DNA of 64,000 nt from Burkholderia cepacia GG4 (GTDB lineage Bacteria; Pseudomonadota; Gammaproteobacteria; Burkholderiales; Burkholderiaceae). The notes beneath the pieces were generated by a model, which was given only the letters and a program-made list of their open reading frames with translations, searched no databases and had not been told where the DNA came from. The first letter of the stretch is position 1. Each line of letters begins with the position of its first letter. The DNA lies in NCBI RefSeq assembly GCF_000292915.1, contig NC_018513.1, forward strand, positions 2,418,001-2,482,000, read 5' to 3'. The position numbers and the translations under genes were made by a program. This document shows, piece by piece, positions 21,621 through 31,283 of the stretch.

Positions 21621-23297
21621 TCAATGCTCGACCGCTCGTTCCGCACCGAGTCCGGTCTGAGCGCGGACGAACTGGGCGTCGAACGCACGCCGTTCCGCGT
21701 CGGCCTTCGAACTCCGGTCGAGTGTCGACATCAGGTAGCTCGCCAGGAACGCCAGCGGCATCGTAAACAACGCCGGATGATCGTACGGGAACACGGCAGC
21801 CGGATGCCCGAGCACCGACTTCCACACGGCCGGCGACAGAATGACCAGCGACACCGACGATACGAGCCCGACGATGCCGCCGCAGACGGCACCGCGGCTC
21901 GTCAATCCCTTCCAGTACATCGAAAGCACGAGCGGCGGGAAGTTCGCCGACGCGGCAACGTTGAACGCTAGCGCGACGAGAAAAGCGAGATTCTGCCCTT
22001 TGAACAGCAGGCCAAGCGCGACGGCCACGGCGCCGATCGCCAGCGTCGTCCACCGCGTGACGCGAATCTCCGCTGCCCCGCTGGCTCGCCCCTTGCACAG
22101 CACGCTCGCATAGAGATCGTGCGATACGGCCGACGCACCCGCCAATACCAGGCCCGACACCACGGCCAGGATGGTGGCGAACGTCACCGCCGCGAGGAAT
22201 CCGAGGAACAGGCTGCCGCCCGTCGCGTCGGCGAGATGCATCGCCACCATATTGCTCCCGCCGCGCAGCACGCCGCCCACGCGTCCGCCCTCGAAGAACT
22301 GCGGGTCGGTGCCGACGATCACGACGCTCGCGAGGCCGATGACGAACATCGCAATGAACATGAAGCCGATGCACGTGCTTGCAACGAATACGCTCTTTCT
22401 GGCTTCCCGTGCATTCGGAACGGTAAAGAAGCGCATCAGGACGTGCGGCAGTCCGGAGAGTCCGAACACCGTCGCGAGCGACATCGAGACGGCCGAAACG
22501 GGATCCGAGAACAGGCGGCCCGGCTCCATCAGCGAGTTCCCCGCCTTGTGCACCGAGATCGCCGACCTTGCAAGCCGTTCGAAGCTGAACCCGAAGTGAC
22601 CGAGCGCCAGGAGCGTCAGCAACGTGCCGCCGAACATCAGCAGGACGGCCTTGATGATCTGGACCCACGTCGTCGCGATCATCCCGCCGAAGGTCACGTA
22701 GACGATCATCAGACACCCGACGCCGACGACCGCATAGGTGTAGTCGATGCCGAACAGCAGTTGAACTAGTTCTCCCGCGCCGACCATCTGGACGATCAGA
22801 TAGAAAAACACCACCGTCAGCGAACTGACCACGCCCATCCAGCGCGTGCTGACCGGATCGAGCCGGTAGGCGATGATGTCGACGAACGTGAACCGGCCGA
22901 GATTGCGCAGCCGCTCGGCCATGAGGAACAGCATCACCGGCCAGCCCACGAAGAAGCCGACGACATAGAGCAGGCCATCGTAGCCTTTCGCGTAGACAAG
23001 GCTCACGACGCCGAGCAAGGTCGCGGCGGACATGTAGTCGCCGGCGACCGCAAGGCCGTTCTGAAGCCCGCTGATGCCGCCGCCGGCGGTGAGGAAGTCG
23101 TTCACCGTCCTGGTGCGGCGCGCCGCCCAGTACGTGATGCCCAGCGTCATGCCGACGAACACCATGAACATTGCGATGGCGGCCAGATTGAGCGGCTGAC
23201 GCTGCCCCGCCTCCACGACCGGGCCAGCCCAGGCAAGGCCGCCCGGCGTGGCGGCAAGCGCGCATGCCGCGATCGAAACGCGTGCGCTCGATTTCAT
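21621..23297 (-). CDS. Sodium:solute symporter, ActP (cation/acetate) type
   Basis: This 558-residue SSS-family transporter has an N-terminal signal-like segment before the first true membrane helix, as in ActP, and about 13-14 membrane segments. Conserved runs include FLTAGGGISGLQNGLAVAGD and RWMGVVSSLTVVFFYLIVQ. It imports acetate, glycolate, pyruvate or a related monocarboxylate with Na+. Its ATG overlaps the DUF485 stop by 4 bases (ATGA). This gene pair is the classical yjcH-actP arrangement, but without the acs gene here. Confidence 0.92.
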   Translation of the reverse strand: MKSSARVSIAACALAATPGGLAWAGPVVEAGQRQPLNLAAIAMFMVFVGMTLGITYWAARRTRTVNDFLTAGGGISGLQNGLAVAGDYMSAATLLGVVSLVYAKGYDGLLYVVGFFVGWPVMLFLMAERLRNLGRFTFVDIIAYRLDPVSTRWMGVVSSLTVVFFYLIVQMVGAGELVQLLFGIDYTYAVVGVGCLMIVYVTFGGMIATTWVQIIKAVLLMFGGTLLTLLALGHFGFSFERLARSAISVHKAGNSLMEPGRLFSDPVSAVSMSLATVFGLSGLPHVLMRFFTVPNAREARKSVFVASTCIGFMFIAMFVIGLASVVIVGTDPQFFEGGRVGGVLRGGSNMVAMHLADATGGSLFLGFLAAVTFATILAVVSGLVLAGASAVSHDLYASVLCKGRASGAAEIRVTRWTTLAIGAVAVALGLLFKGQNLAFLVALAFNVAASANFPPLVLSMYWKGLTSRGAVCGGIVGLVSSVSLVILSPAVWKSVLGHPAAVFPYDHPALFTMPLAFLASYLMSTLDRSSKADAERRAFDAQFVRAQTGLGAERAVEH

Positions 23298-23611
23298 TGC
23301 CCCACCTCACCCAGCAATTCGTTGGTCAGCCTTTCGAACCGGTCATTCGCGACACGGACATAGAGCCACGTGAGCCCCCACCCCGCGACGATCACGGCAA
23401 TCGCGAAGATCACGCCGACCGTCGTGACACTTCCCGCCCACGCGGGGCTGCGCAACAGGTCAGGCCGCAACGCGACCAGCGCGATCAGCCCGAAATACGC
23501 GCCCAGCACGATGACCATCGACACCCGGCCCAGGCGTGCGCGTTCGTCGACCAGCTCACGAAACTTCACATGCTCCCGGATGCGCGAAACTGCGCTTGCA
23601 TTCAACGTCAT
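23294..23611 (-). CDS. DUF485 family small membrane protein (YjcH-like)
   Basis: This 105-residue protein has two membrane segments (VSMVIVLGAYFGLIALVAL; GVIFAIAVIVAGWGLTWLYV) and a charged N-terminus. It almost always accompanies ActP-type symporters and probably assists them. The start at ATG 23611 (MTLNAS) is preferred over an in-frame ATG 78 bases further upstream because a perfect AGGAGG lies 5 bases before it. It is translationally coupled to the symporter. Confidence 0.88.
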   Translation of the reverse strand: MTLNASAVSRIREHVKFRELVDERARLGRVSMVIVLGAYFGLIALVALRPDLLRSPAWAGSVTTVGVIFAIAVIVAGWGLTWLYVRVANDRFERLTNELLGEVGQ

Positions 23612-23776
23612 ATGCCTCCTCCATCGCCAATGTGGAGAATCAGGACCGCCTTGCGCATCCGTCATCCCGTCAATCGATTCGTTATCCATAAAATGTCGCT
23701 CACTGCTTTACCCGATCGACCTTCGTTGCGCAATCGCCGGGCCGACTGAGCTTATTTCCGCCATGGGCGAATAGCA

Positions 23777-23795
23777 GCCCCCTCAGGTGGGGGGC
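23777..23795. promoter_or_regulatory. C/G-rich inverted repeat, site 5 (symporter side)
   Basis: GCCCCC-TCAGGT-GGGGGGC lies 166 bases upstream of the DUF485/symporter unit. Confidence 0.6.
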
Positions 23796-23906
23796 ACCGG
23801 CGCGTTCACGTGTGCTCCGGGGAAACACCGATCATTCCCGGCGACGGCCATCACCCGGGGCTGGCGCAGGTATGGAATGTCAGGGCGCGCGGCCCGAGGC
23901 GTCCTG

Positions 23907-23922
23907 CCCCCCGTCCGGGGGG
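23907..23922. promoter_or_regulatory. C/G-rich inverted repeat, site 6 (LysR side)
   Basis: CCCCCC-GTCC-GGGGGG is a perfect 6-bp dyad with a 4-base spacer, 77 bases upstream of the LysR start. Two sites in one divergent gap repeat the pattern seen at 7.4 kb. Confidence 0.65.
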
Positions 23923-23998
23923 TGGCAAAAATGCGTGTTCGCGCGGTATTTCTGACGAATTGCCGCTGCCACCGCGCCCTCCTCTCATTCCCGATGTC

Positions 23999-24925
23999 AT
24001 GAACATTTTCCGGACCGACCTGAACCTGCTCGTGGTGCTCGAACGCATCTACGCCCAGCAGAGCATCACGCGCGCGGCGCAGCAGCTCAATCTCAGTCAA
24101 TCGGCGGTCAGTCATGCGCTGAACCGGCTGCGCGAACTGCTCGGCGATCCGCTGTTCGAGCGTCACGGCAATGCCATGATGCCCACTCCATTTACGAGGG
24201 CGATCATCGCGCGCGTGCGCAACGGCCTGCATACGCTCGAATGCACGCTGCATGAAGCCAGCCGGTTCGATGTCGCGACGACGATCAGGCGCTTCACGAT
24301 CGGCATTCTCAATGCACAGGAACCGGTGGTATTGCCCCCGATCGCGCAATACGTCGCGCAGCACGCGCCGTCGATCGACATCGCCGCGGTGCAACACGAT
24401 CGGCGCGCGATAGAAGCGGACCTGCTCACCGGCTCGCTCGATGCCGTGATCGACGTGCTGCTGCCGCACCCGCAATCCGTTCGCAGCACCAGGCTCTCGA
24501 CCGACCGGTACGTCGTGCTGTGCCGGCGCAATCACCCGCGCGTCAGCCAGCGCCTCGACCTCGGCGCCTACCTCGCCGAAGAGCACGTGCTCGTGACGAG
24601 CCGGCAACGTGGCGGCGGCGTCGAAGATGCCGCACTCGTCAAGCTCGGCGCCGAGCGCCGCGTCCGCCTGCGATGCATCCGCTACTTCGCCGCGTGCCGC
24701 GTCGTCAACCAGACCGACCTGCTGCTGACCATGCCGGAGCGATACGCGCGGCTGCTCAACGGGATGTGCGGCAACCAGATGCTCGAATGCCCATTCGACG
24801 CATCGATCGATACCTATCTCTACTGGCACGCGAATTCCGATGCCGATCCCGCGAATCGTTGGCTGCGCCAGCAACTGGGTGAAGTATTCGAGTCCGTTCG
24901 CGCGGACCCGGCGAGGCACCCGTGA
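23999..24925 (+). CDS. LysR-type transcriptional regulator (NodD/PcpR-like group)
   Basis: This 308-residue regulator has an N-terminal helix-turn-helix at about residues 20-45 (QSITRAAQQLNLSQSAVSHA). The DLNLLVVLERI opening and LFERHGNAMMPT are typical of the group that includes NodD and PnbR/LeuO. The effector domain is complete to VRADP. Start at ATG 23999 by homology. It is divergent from the symporter pair, which it may control. It follows a C/G-rich inverted repeat, so it may itself belong to the larger regulon. Confidence 0.9.
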   Translation: MNIFRTDLNLLVVLERIYAQQSITRAAQQLNLSQSAVSHALNRLRELLGDPLFERHGNAMMPTPFTRAIIARVRNGLHTLECTLHEASRFDVATTIRRFTIGILNAQEPVVLPPIAQYVAQHAPSIDIAAVQHDRRAIEADLLTGSLDAVIDVLLPHPQSVRSTRLSTDRYVVLCRRNHPRVSQRLDLGAYLAEEHVLVTSRQRGGGVEDAALVKLGAERRVRLRCIRYFAACRVVNQTDLLLTMPERYARLLNGMCGNQMLECPFDASIDTYLYWHANSDADPANRWLRQQLGEVFESVRADPARHP

Positions 24926-24956
24926 TGCGGTGCCGCGCCGGCCGATGGCCGCTCGC

Positions 24957-26636
24957 TTACCCGCGCAGCTCGCGCCTGAGGATCTTCCCCGTCATGGTCT
25001 TCGGCAATTCGTCGATGATCTCGACGATGCGCGGATACTTGTACGCCGCCATCCGTTCCTTGCAGTAAGCGATCAGCGCGTCGGGCGAGACTTCGGCATG
25101 CGGCTTCAGGCTCACGACGGCCTTGACCGTTTCTCCCCGATAACTGTCCGCGACACCGACAACCGCGGCCTCGCGTACCGCCGGATGCGAATACAGGACG
25201 TCCTCGACCTCGCGCGGCCAAACCTTGTAGCCGCCCGCGTTGATCATGTCCTTCTTGCGATCGACGAGATAGAACCAGCCTTGCTCGTCCATGAAGCCGA
25301 CGTCACCGGTCCGGAAGTAGCCGTCGACGATCGCTTTCGCACTCTCGGCCGGCTTGTTCCAGTAGCCGGGCACGACCATCGGCCCACGCGAAATGATCTC
25401 GCCGATCTCGCCCGACGGCAGCGGGAGGCCGGCTTCGTCGCCGATGTACGACTCCACGTTGAACACCGGCACGCCGACAGCGAGCGTGCCGGTCGACGGA
25501 TCGACAGGTGCGTCGCGATCGAGCGGCACGCAGTGCGTCGGCGAGTTCGTCTCGGTCAAGCCGTAGCCGTTGTGAAGGGTGCGGCCGAAGCGCGCGCGGA
25601 ACGCATCGATGACGCTCGGCGGAATCGGCGCGCCGCCGGAGTAGATGTGTCGCATCGACACCAGATGTTCGCGTGTTGCCTGCGGATGGTTCATCAGCGC
25701 GATGAACGCCGTGATCGAGCCGATCGTGAATTCGGCGCGATGCTCGCGGATCGCATCGAGGATCACGCCCGGCTCGAAACGGCACGCAAGAATCAGCGGT
25801 GCCGCGCAGATCAATGCCGCGCCGATATGTCCCACCAGTCCGGTAATGTGAAACAGCGGCGCGACGCCGAGGATCGGGCCGCCCTCCCGCAGCTCGATCC
25901 AGTCACGGTACACCTGCGCGTTGAACGCGATGTTGCCGTGCGTGTTCATCGCGCCTTTCGGCACGCCGGTGGTGCCCGACGTGTACACGAGCATCGCGAC
26001 ATCCGCTGGCCCGAGCGTGACGGGTGGCGGCTGGTGGCCGCGATACGCGGCAATCGTCGTCGACAGATCCTCCACACCTTGCGCCGGCTGCCGTCGCGTC
26101 CCGGCAAAGAGCCGTGCATCGTGGCGGCTCTGGTACTCGAGTTCGCAGGTGGTCATCACGGCTGGCTGCACCGCCGGCTCGCCGCACGCGGCGGCCTCGG
26201 CTTCCTCCGCGAGAAACGGGCGGACGACGTCCGCATACAGCGATTCGTGACAGACCAGCATGCGCGCGCCCGAATCCGCGAGCAATACGCGCAGCTCGCG
26301 TGAACGGTTCATCGGATTGATCGACACTGCGATCATCCCGAGCTTCCACGCGGCGACCAGCGCGATCACGAACTGCGGCACGTTCTGCAGATACAGCGCA
26401 ACGCGGTCGCCGGCTGCGCAGCCGCGCTCGCGCCACGCGCATGCAAGGGCGTCCGATTGCGCATCGAGCTCGGCGTAGGTCAGCACGCCGTCGAAATACA
26501 GTATCGCGGCCCGCTCCGGCGCCCGTGCGACGGCCGCCCGGAACATGCCGAGCGCATCGGTAAATACCGGCGAGATCGTCGCCGGATGGCCGGCTGCATA
26601 GTTCGCGAGCCAGGGCTTCTTGTCATAGGGCGTCAT
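24957..26636 (-). CDS. Acyl-CoA ligase (AMP-dependent synthetase, long-chain/aryl type)
   Basis: This 559-residue adenylating enzyme activates a carboxylic acid to its CoA thioester. Seen are the phosphate loop YTSGTTGVPKGA, the A5-type GYGLTE, the hinge YFRTGDVGFMDEQGWFYLVD, and the C-terminal catalytic Lys in MTGKILRREL. Start at ATG 26636 with GGAG upstream. It lies downstream of the cyclase gene on the same strand (110-base gap), probably one transcript. Substrate class (fatty, terpenoid or aromatic acid) cannot be fixed. Confidence 0.9.
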   Translation of the reverse strand: MTPYDKKPWLANYAAGHPATISPVFTDALGMFRAAVARAPERAAILYFDGVLTYAELDAQSDALACAWRERGCAAGDRVALYLQNVPQFVIALVAAWKLGMIAVSINPMNRSRELRVLLADSGARMLVCHESLYADVVRPFLAEEAEAAACGEPAVQPAVMTTCELEYQSRHDARLFAGTRRQPAQGVEDLSTTIAAYRGHQPPPVTLGPADVAMLVYTSGTTGVPKGAMNTHGNIAFNAQVYRDWIELREGGPILGVAPLFHITGLVGHIGAALICAAPLILACRFEPGVILDAIREHRAEFTIGSITAFIALMNHPQATREHLVSMRHIYSGGAPIPPSVIDAFRARFGRTLHNGYGLTETNSPTHCVPLDRDAPVDPSTGTLAVGVPVFNVESYIGDEAGLPLPSGEIGEIISRGPMVVPGYWNKPAESAKAIVDGYFRTGDVGFMDEQGWFYLVDRKKDMINAGGYKVWPREVEDVLYSHPAVREAAVVGVADSYRGETVKAVVSLKPHAEVSPDALIAYCKERMAAYKYPRIVEIIDELPKTMTGKILRRELRG

Positions 26637-26746
26637 GGACACTCCAGGAATGGGCAGCGCGTCATCACGTGCGCGCGCCACCGAAATTGCACTGCGCGCC
26701 CGGCGCTTGCCAGCGCCGGACACGGTCGAGCCGGAGTGGCAACGGC

Positions 26747-27709
26747 CTACTTGATAACCACCGGGTTGACCGGCGCGCCGCTACCGCTGACGACCTTGAG
26801 CGGCGCCGCCGTGTACAGGAACGACCATTGCCCGTCGTCTGCGCAGTCGGCCGCGAGCGGATCGAGCTGCGCGATCTCGGTCAGCGTGACGCCGAGGTTG
26901 CGCATCAGCGCGTTGTGCAGCGGCAGCGCGACGCCCGATTCCGGATCGATCGTCACTTCGTTCGCGATCGTATCCGTGACGAGGTTCGGGATCTCCATCC
27001 GCTGGAACCATTCGACGAGCGCCGGGCTGTAGGTCAGGCCGGGCTCGACGAAATTCTTGTAGAACTCGCTCTTGTCGCGCTCGTAGAACGAGCCGATCCA
27101 GCCGGTGCGGATCACGAGGACGTCGCGCTTTTCGATCGTCACGCGCTGCGCTTCGGCGGCCTCGAGCAGATCGCGATGCGTGAAGGTCTCGCCCGGATCG
27201 AGTACGTCCTTGCCGCGATGCCGGGCGATGTCGATCAGCACGCCGCGCCCGACGACGCCGCGCTCCGCGATCGGCAATACGCTCGCCTTCGCGAGGCCGC
27301 CGATCGTCGACTTCGCGTCGTAGCCATTCCAGATCTGGTCGCCGTACCAGACGTGTCCGAGGGCGTCGTACTGCGTGGAGCCCTGCAGATACATGATCAT
27401 CATGTCGTCCGCGTATTCGAGGAGCCCGGGGAACAGCGGCCCCTTGCCGCACATGTAGTGGCCCTTGTCCATCACGTTCATGCGGCATGCCTGGGAGCGG
27501 CCCGGCCAGACAGGGTCGCCCTTCGGATTGCCCATCTGGATCTGCAGCGTGAAGGTCTTGCCGGATCGCACGGCCGCCACGCCGCGCAGCACTTCCGTCT
27601 CGGTCAGGTAATTAAGCGAACCGACTTCGTCGTCCGGCCCCCACTTGCCCCAGTTCTTCGGCGCATCGCGCAACAGTTCAGCCATCTCCGGAACGTTCTT
27701 CGACTCCAT
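26747..27709 (-). CDS. Cyclase family protein (kynurenine formamidase-like metal hydrolase)
   Basis: This 320-residue member of the cyclase/KynB superfamily has metal-binding residues recognisable around STQYDALGHVWYGDQ (the HxGTHxD-type loop, with S-T-Q instead of H-G-T) and a later FTHRDLLEA. Family members hydrolyse amides, lactones or act as isatin hydrolases. AAGGAG lies 7 bases before the ATG. It is first in a two-gene unit with the acyl-CoA ligase, so ring opening or ester hydrolysis feeding CoA activation is a reasonable guess. The altered metal loop may mean changed chemistry. Confidence 0.82.
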   Translation of the reverse strand: MESKNVPEMAELLRDAPKNWGKWGPDDEVGSLNYLTETEVLRGVAAVRSGKTFTLQIQMGNPKGDPVWPGRSQACRMNVMDKGHYMCGKGPLFPGLLEYADDMMIMYLQGSTQYDALGHVWYGDQIWNGYDAKSTIGGLAKASVLPIAERGVVGRGVLIDIARHRGKDVLDPGETFTHRDLLEAAEAQRVTIEKRDVLVIRTGWIGSFYERDKSEFYKNFVEPGLTYSPALVEWFQRMEIPNLVTDTIANEVTIDPESGVALPLHNALMRNLGVTLTEIAQLDPLAADCADDGQWSFLYTAAPLKVVSGSGAPVNPVVIK

Positions 27710-27895
27710 GCATCGTCTCCTTTCAAGTCAACCGCCCTAATCTCCCCGGTCGACTGCATGCACGGAAGACTTCCGCGCAGATCGCCGGGATTCGTCGATT
27801 TTTTAATGATTGAAAGCGTAGGCAGGCAGAAAATTCGGCGCAAATGAATTGTTTTCATGGACCTCGATCGATTTCACACATATCTAGTACTACTA

Positions 27896-27911
27896 CCATA
27901 TTTCAATATGG
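27896..27911. promoter_or_regulatory. Dyad operator candidate before the porin gene
   Basis: CCATATT-TC-AATATGG is a perfect 7-bp inverted repeat in the AT-rich gap (27710-28042) between the divergent cyclase and porin genes. The gap is strikingly AT-rich for this genome and must hold both promoters. No other gene is visible in it. Confidence 0.45.
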
Positions 27912-28042
27912 CGCCACCACGATCTACCATCGATATAAATGAAGCAGAAATCCCAGGCCTGGAAGTTTCTTGATTCATTTTTCAAATCGATTCAAAAAAT
28001 ACAAATCATTAGAAATCCAAATTAACCTGGAGATAATAAACG

Positions 28043-29125
28043 ATGTCATTCCGTTCCGGAATTCGTTCAATCGCACTGGTGACCGCCATCATGGGAGGCG
28101 CGGCACCGCAGGCCCATGCGCAGAGCAGCGTGACGCTTTACGGCATCGTCGACAGCGGCGTCCTGTACACGAGCAAGACCGTCGATCCGGCAACCGGACG
28201 AAACGCCGGCCATCAGTTTTCGCTGATCAGTGGCGGCATGACGCCTTCGCTGTTCGGCCTGAAAGGCAGCGAAGATCTCGGCGGCGGCATGAAAGCGATC
28301 TTCACGCTGGAGAGCGGCATCGACCTGTCGAAAGGTGGCTTCACCGATTCGAACGGAAACTTCTTCGGCCGCCATGCCTGGATCGGCATCGAGAGCGGCG
28401 TGGGTACCGTCAAGGCCGGCCTGCAGTTTTCCCCGTTCGTGCTCTCGCTGATCTCGACCGACCCGCGCTCCGTATCGTTCTTCGGCAGCCAGGTGCCGAT
28501 CTACGTGGGCAATGTGTTCGTCACCGGCATCTTCAACGCGAATGCCATCTCGTATGCAAGCCCGACGATTGCCGGCTTTCAGGGCAACGCGATGCTCGCG
28601 CTGGGTGGCGTCGCCGGCAATTTCCAGGCGGGCCGTCAGTACTCGGCGAGCCTGAACTACACGTATGGCCCGATGCTTGTCAGCGCCGCGATGTATAGCG
28701 GCAACGCCGGCGGCACGGCTGCGACGACGCCCCTGCCGAGCACGGTCGCGTTCTCGGGCCGCACGATCGGCGCGCGTTACGAGTTCAGCGACCTGACCGT
28801 GAACGCGGTATTCGTCAATTACAAGGCCGCGGGCTCGTTCGACAACCGCGTCTACGGCGGCGGCCTCAGCTACCGGTTCACGCCGACGATCCATGCCGAC
28901 GCGGGCGTCTGGTACACGAGCGACGGGAACGATACCGCGAACCATTCCATTCTGGCCGCAACGGGCCTGACCTACAGCCTGTCGAAGGCGACGCTGATTT
29001 ACGGCCAGCTCGGGTTCGTCAACAACCACGGCAAGATGAACACGGGCCTGTCCACCAACGGCGCGCTTGAAGGCGTGTCCGGATCGACGTTCGGCACCGT
29101 CGTCGGGATTCGGCATCTCTTCTAG
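28043..29125 (+). CDS. Gram-negative outer-membrane porin (betaproteobacterial type)
   Basis: This 360-residue porin has a signal peptide ending in AHAQSS, then the hallmark SVTLYGIVDSGVLYTS first strand and GSEDLGGGMKAIFTLESG, and the aromatic C-terminal strand VVGIRHLF ending in Phe. It forms a trimeric 16-strand channel for small hydrophilic or aromatic solutes. Start ATG has GGAG upstream. It stands divergent from the cyclase/ligase unit and is likely the outer-membrane entry for the pathway substrate. Confidence 0.93.
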   Translation: MSFRSGIRSIALVTAIMGGAAPQAHAQSSVTLYGIVDSGVLYTSKTVDPATGRNAGHQFSLISGGMTPSLFGLKGSEDLGGGMKAIFTLESGIDLSKGGFTDSNGNFFGRHAWIGIESGVGTVKAGLQFSPFVLSLISTDPRSVSFFGSQVPIYVGNVFVTGIFNANAISYASPTIAGFQGNAMLALGGVAGNFQAGRQYSASLNYTYGPMLVSAAMYSGNAGGTAATTPLPSTVAFSGRTIGARYEFSDLTVNAVFVNYKAAGSFDNRVYGGGLSYRFTPTIHADAGVWYTSDGNDTANHSILAATGLTYSLSKATLIYGQLGFVNNHGKMNTGLSTNGALEGVSGSTFGTVVGIRHLF

Positions 29126-29214
29126 ATCCCGTGCGGCACGTACACCGAGCCGGGCGAATCGGAACCCGTCGATCTCGACGATCCGATCGCCCGCCATGTC
29201 GCGGCGGCGTCGGC

Positions 29215-30195
29215 TCAAGCATCCGGCAGGATCACCACCTTGCCCTTGACCTGCCGGTTCGCCATGCGCGCGATCGCGTCGGCCGCGCCGGCCAGCGACA
29301 CGCGCTCGGTGATCGCGGGCCGCACTTTGCCGGCCGCGAACCATTCGGCGAGCAGGCGCATGTTCGAGACATGCTGCGCCGGGTCGCGGCGCACCGCATC
29401 ACCCCAGAACACGCCGAGAATGTCGCGCTCCTTCAGCAACGCCAGGTTCAGCGCGATCTTCGGGATCTCGCCGGCCGCGAAGCCAACCACGAGGAACCGG
29501 CCGCGCCACGCGGTCGCGCGCAATGCCGCCTCGCTGTATGCGCCGCCCACGGGATCGTAGACGACGTCGGCACCGCGCCCGCCGGTCAATTCGTCCACGC
29601 GGCGGCGCAGGTCTTCCGTCACATAGTCGATCGTGTCGTCGGCGCCCGCGTCGCGACACAGCGCAAGCTTTTCCGCGCTCGACGCCGCGGCGATCACGCG
29701 CGCGCCCAGCGCCTTCGCGATCTCGATCGCGGCGAGCCCGACACCGCCCGCCGCCCCCAGCACCAGCAACGTTTCGCCGGGTTGCAGCCGCGCACGCTGC
29801 TGCAATGCGTGCAGCGACGTGCCATAGGCGAGCACGAGCGCCGCGCCCTGCTCGAACGTCATCCCCGGCGGCAACGCGGCGATCTGGTGCACGTCGGCCA
29901 CACACTGTTCCGCGAATCCACCGTGCCCGGTAAACGCGACCACGGCGTCGCCGGGCCGCCACGTGGTGACACCTTCGCCGACCGCGTCGATCACGCCGGC
30001 GAACTCCGCGCCCGGCGAGAACGGCAGTGCCGGCTTCACCTGGTACAACCCCTGGACGATCAGCGCATCGGGGAAATTGAGCGACGCCGCCTTCACCTGG
30101 ATCCGCACCTGGCCTGCGGCGGGTTCGGGAATCGCGACTTCCTCGATCTGCAGTCGATCGATCGGACCGAAGGCGGTACAAAGCACGGCTTTCAT
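29215..30195 (-). CDS. NADPH:quinone oxidoreductase family protein (zinc-free MDR)
   Basis: This 326-residue MDR enzyme of the quinone reductase/acryloyl-CoA reductase group has LNFPDALIVQGLYQVKP, cofactor-binding VLGAAGGVGLAAIEIAKA, and DVVYDPVGGAYSE. It reduces quinones or activated C=C bonds with NADPH. A start at ATG 30195 (MKAVLC) has AAGGAG about 11 bases upstream; an alternative ATG 12 bases upstream would add four residues. It is a single gene, convergent with the porin. Confidence 0.9.
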   Translation of the reverse strand: MKAVLCTAFGPIDRLQIEEVAIPEPAAGQVRIQVKAASLNFPDALIVQGLYQVKPALPFSPGAEFAGVIDAVGEGVTTWRPGDAVVAFTGHGGFAEQCVADVHQIAALPPGMTFEQGAALVLAYGTSLHALQQRARLQPGETLLVLGAAGGVGLAAIEIAKALGARVIAAASSAEKLALCRDAGADDTIDYVTEDLRRRVDELTGGRGADVVYDPVGGAYSEAALRATAWRGRFLVVGFAAGEIPKIALNLALLKERDILGVFWGDAVRRDPAQHVSNMRLLAEWFAAGKVRPAITERVSLAGAADAIARMANRQVKGKVVILPDA

Positions 30196-30737
30196 GCGTT
30201 CATTTCTCCTTGTACGGCAGGGCCGGCCGCTTCCTGTTCCCGCAGCCTGCCGCTGGCCGGATTGACACTGGCCAACAAACAGCGGCGCGCCGCACATCGT
30301 GCGACGCGGTGCGATTGCCTCTGTCCAAACGACTGAATATCAGGTTCGCGACGCGAATACGCGACGGCAGCCGGTGCGCCGGCCGCCATGCATCGACACC
30401 CGACGATGTTGCCGTCGATCGGTCGCATCACGTTCGCTGCAGCCCGCATTCGCCGCCAGCAGCGGAGACGACGATCAGGATCGCGGCGGCCGCGTCAGGG
30501 ACGGCTCGGTGCGGTCGAACCGCGCGGCGTCCTGAATCTCGTTCCGCGCAAGCGCCTGCGGGCGAACCTCGCCCGGGCCGGCGGAATTCACCGCGAGCAC
30601 GCGCTGGCTGCCGCCGCGGCCGAGACAGGGTTCCACCGTCGAAGGTCCGCCAGCGTGATGCCGACGGCCCAGCATAGCGACCGGGCCGGCATGTTTGAAA
30701 TTTATTTGATGAATGCCAGATCATTCACGCCGCGAAT
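30196..30737. other. Gene-poor gap, no supported feature
   Basis: About 540 bases. Open frames here (for example minus strand 30428-30724) are Arg/Pro-rich and match no family I know; they have no clear ribosome site. It may hold decayed coding sequence or only regulatory DNA for the quinone reductase. Confidence 0.4.
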
Positions 30738-30763
30738 CCCTCCGGACGCCTGCATCCGGAGGG
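30738..30763 (-). terminator. Hairpin after the BON-domain gene
   Basis: CCCTCCGGA pairs with TCCGGAGGG across an 8-nt loop, about 34 bases past the stop of the BON gene. No T-tract follows. Confidence 0.45.
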
Positions 30764-30796
30764 CCGGCATCGCTCAGCAGCGTTCAACGCCGCACA

Positions 30797-31171
30797 TCAC
30801 TGCCCGCCTTCCAGGCGCAATTCGAGCTTGCTCGTCACCGACGTGACGCCGGGCACCTGGCGAGCCGCGTCCACTGCCGCCTTGTCCTGCGACTGGTCGG
30901 TAATCAATCCGGCCAGCGTGACTTCACCGGTCTTCGCCTTGGCAAACACGGTGACCTGGGCATTGCCGATACCGGGCGCCTTCACGATCGCCTGACGGAC
31001 CTTCTTGGCAAACGCGCGGTTTTCCTGGCGCTCGGCCTTCTTGGCCGCGCGAGGCGACGCCGCCGCCGGCTTGGCCGCTGGCGTGTCGGGGGTTGCGGAT
31101 TGCGCGTAGCACGTGACGGACGACAATGCGACGATGCCGGCAACAACGATCATAAGACGTGATTTCATCAT
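30797..31171 (-). CDS. BON-domain periplasmic protein
   Basis: This 124-residue protein has a signal peptide (cleavage likely after CYAQS), an Ala/Lys-rich linker, and one BON domain from about residue 55 (KKVRQAIVKAPGIGNAQVTV and VTLAGLITDQSQDKAAVDAA). BON domains bind phospholipid or envelope surfaces; OsmY is the best known relative. An envelope-stress or membrane-contact role is inferred. Start at MMK; the second Met is equally possible. Confidence 0.88.
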   Translation of the reverse strand: MMKSRLMIVVAGIVALSSVTCYAQSATPDTPAAKPAAASPRAAKKAERQENRAFAKKVRQAIVKAPGIGNAQVTVFAKAKTGEVTLAGLITDQSQDKAAVDAARQVPGVTSVTSKLELRLEGGQ

Positions 31172-31283
31172 CCTCTCCTCAGCAAGAACCCACGATCAAC
31201 GACGGATTGGCGGACGCCGGAATCGGGCACCCGGTATTGCACCTGCAGTGCGTTCGCATGCCCGGTTGCAGCGTGCGACGATC

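Noticed and set aside
30428..30724. 98-codon minus-strand frame in the gap behind the quinone reductase
   Set aside because: Low complexity, Arg-rich, no recognised domain and no ribosome site.
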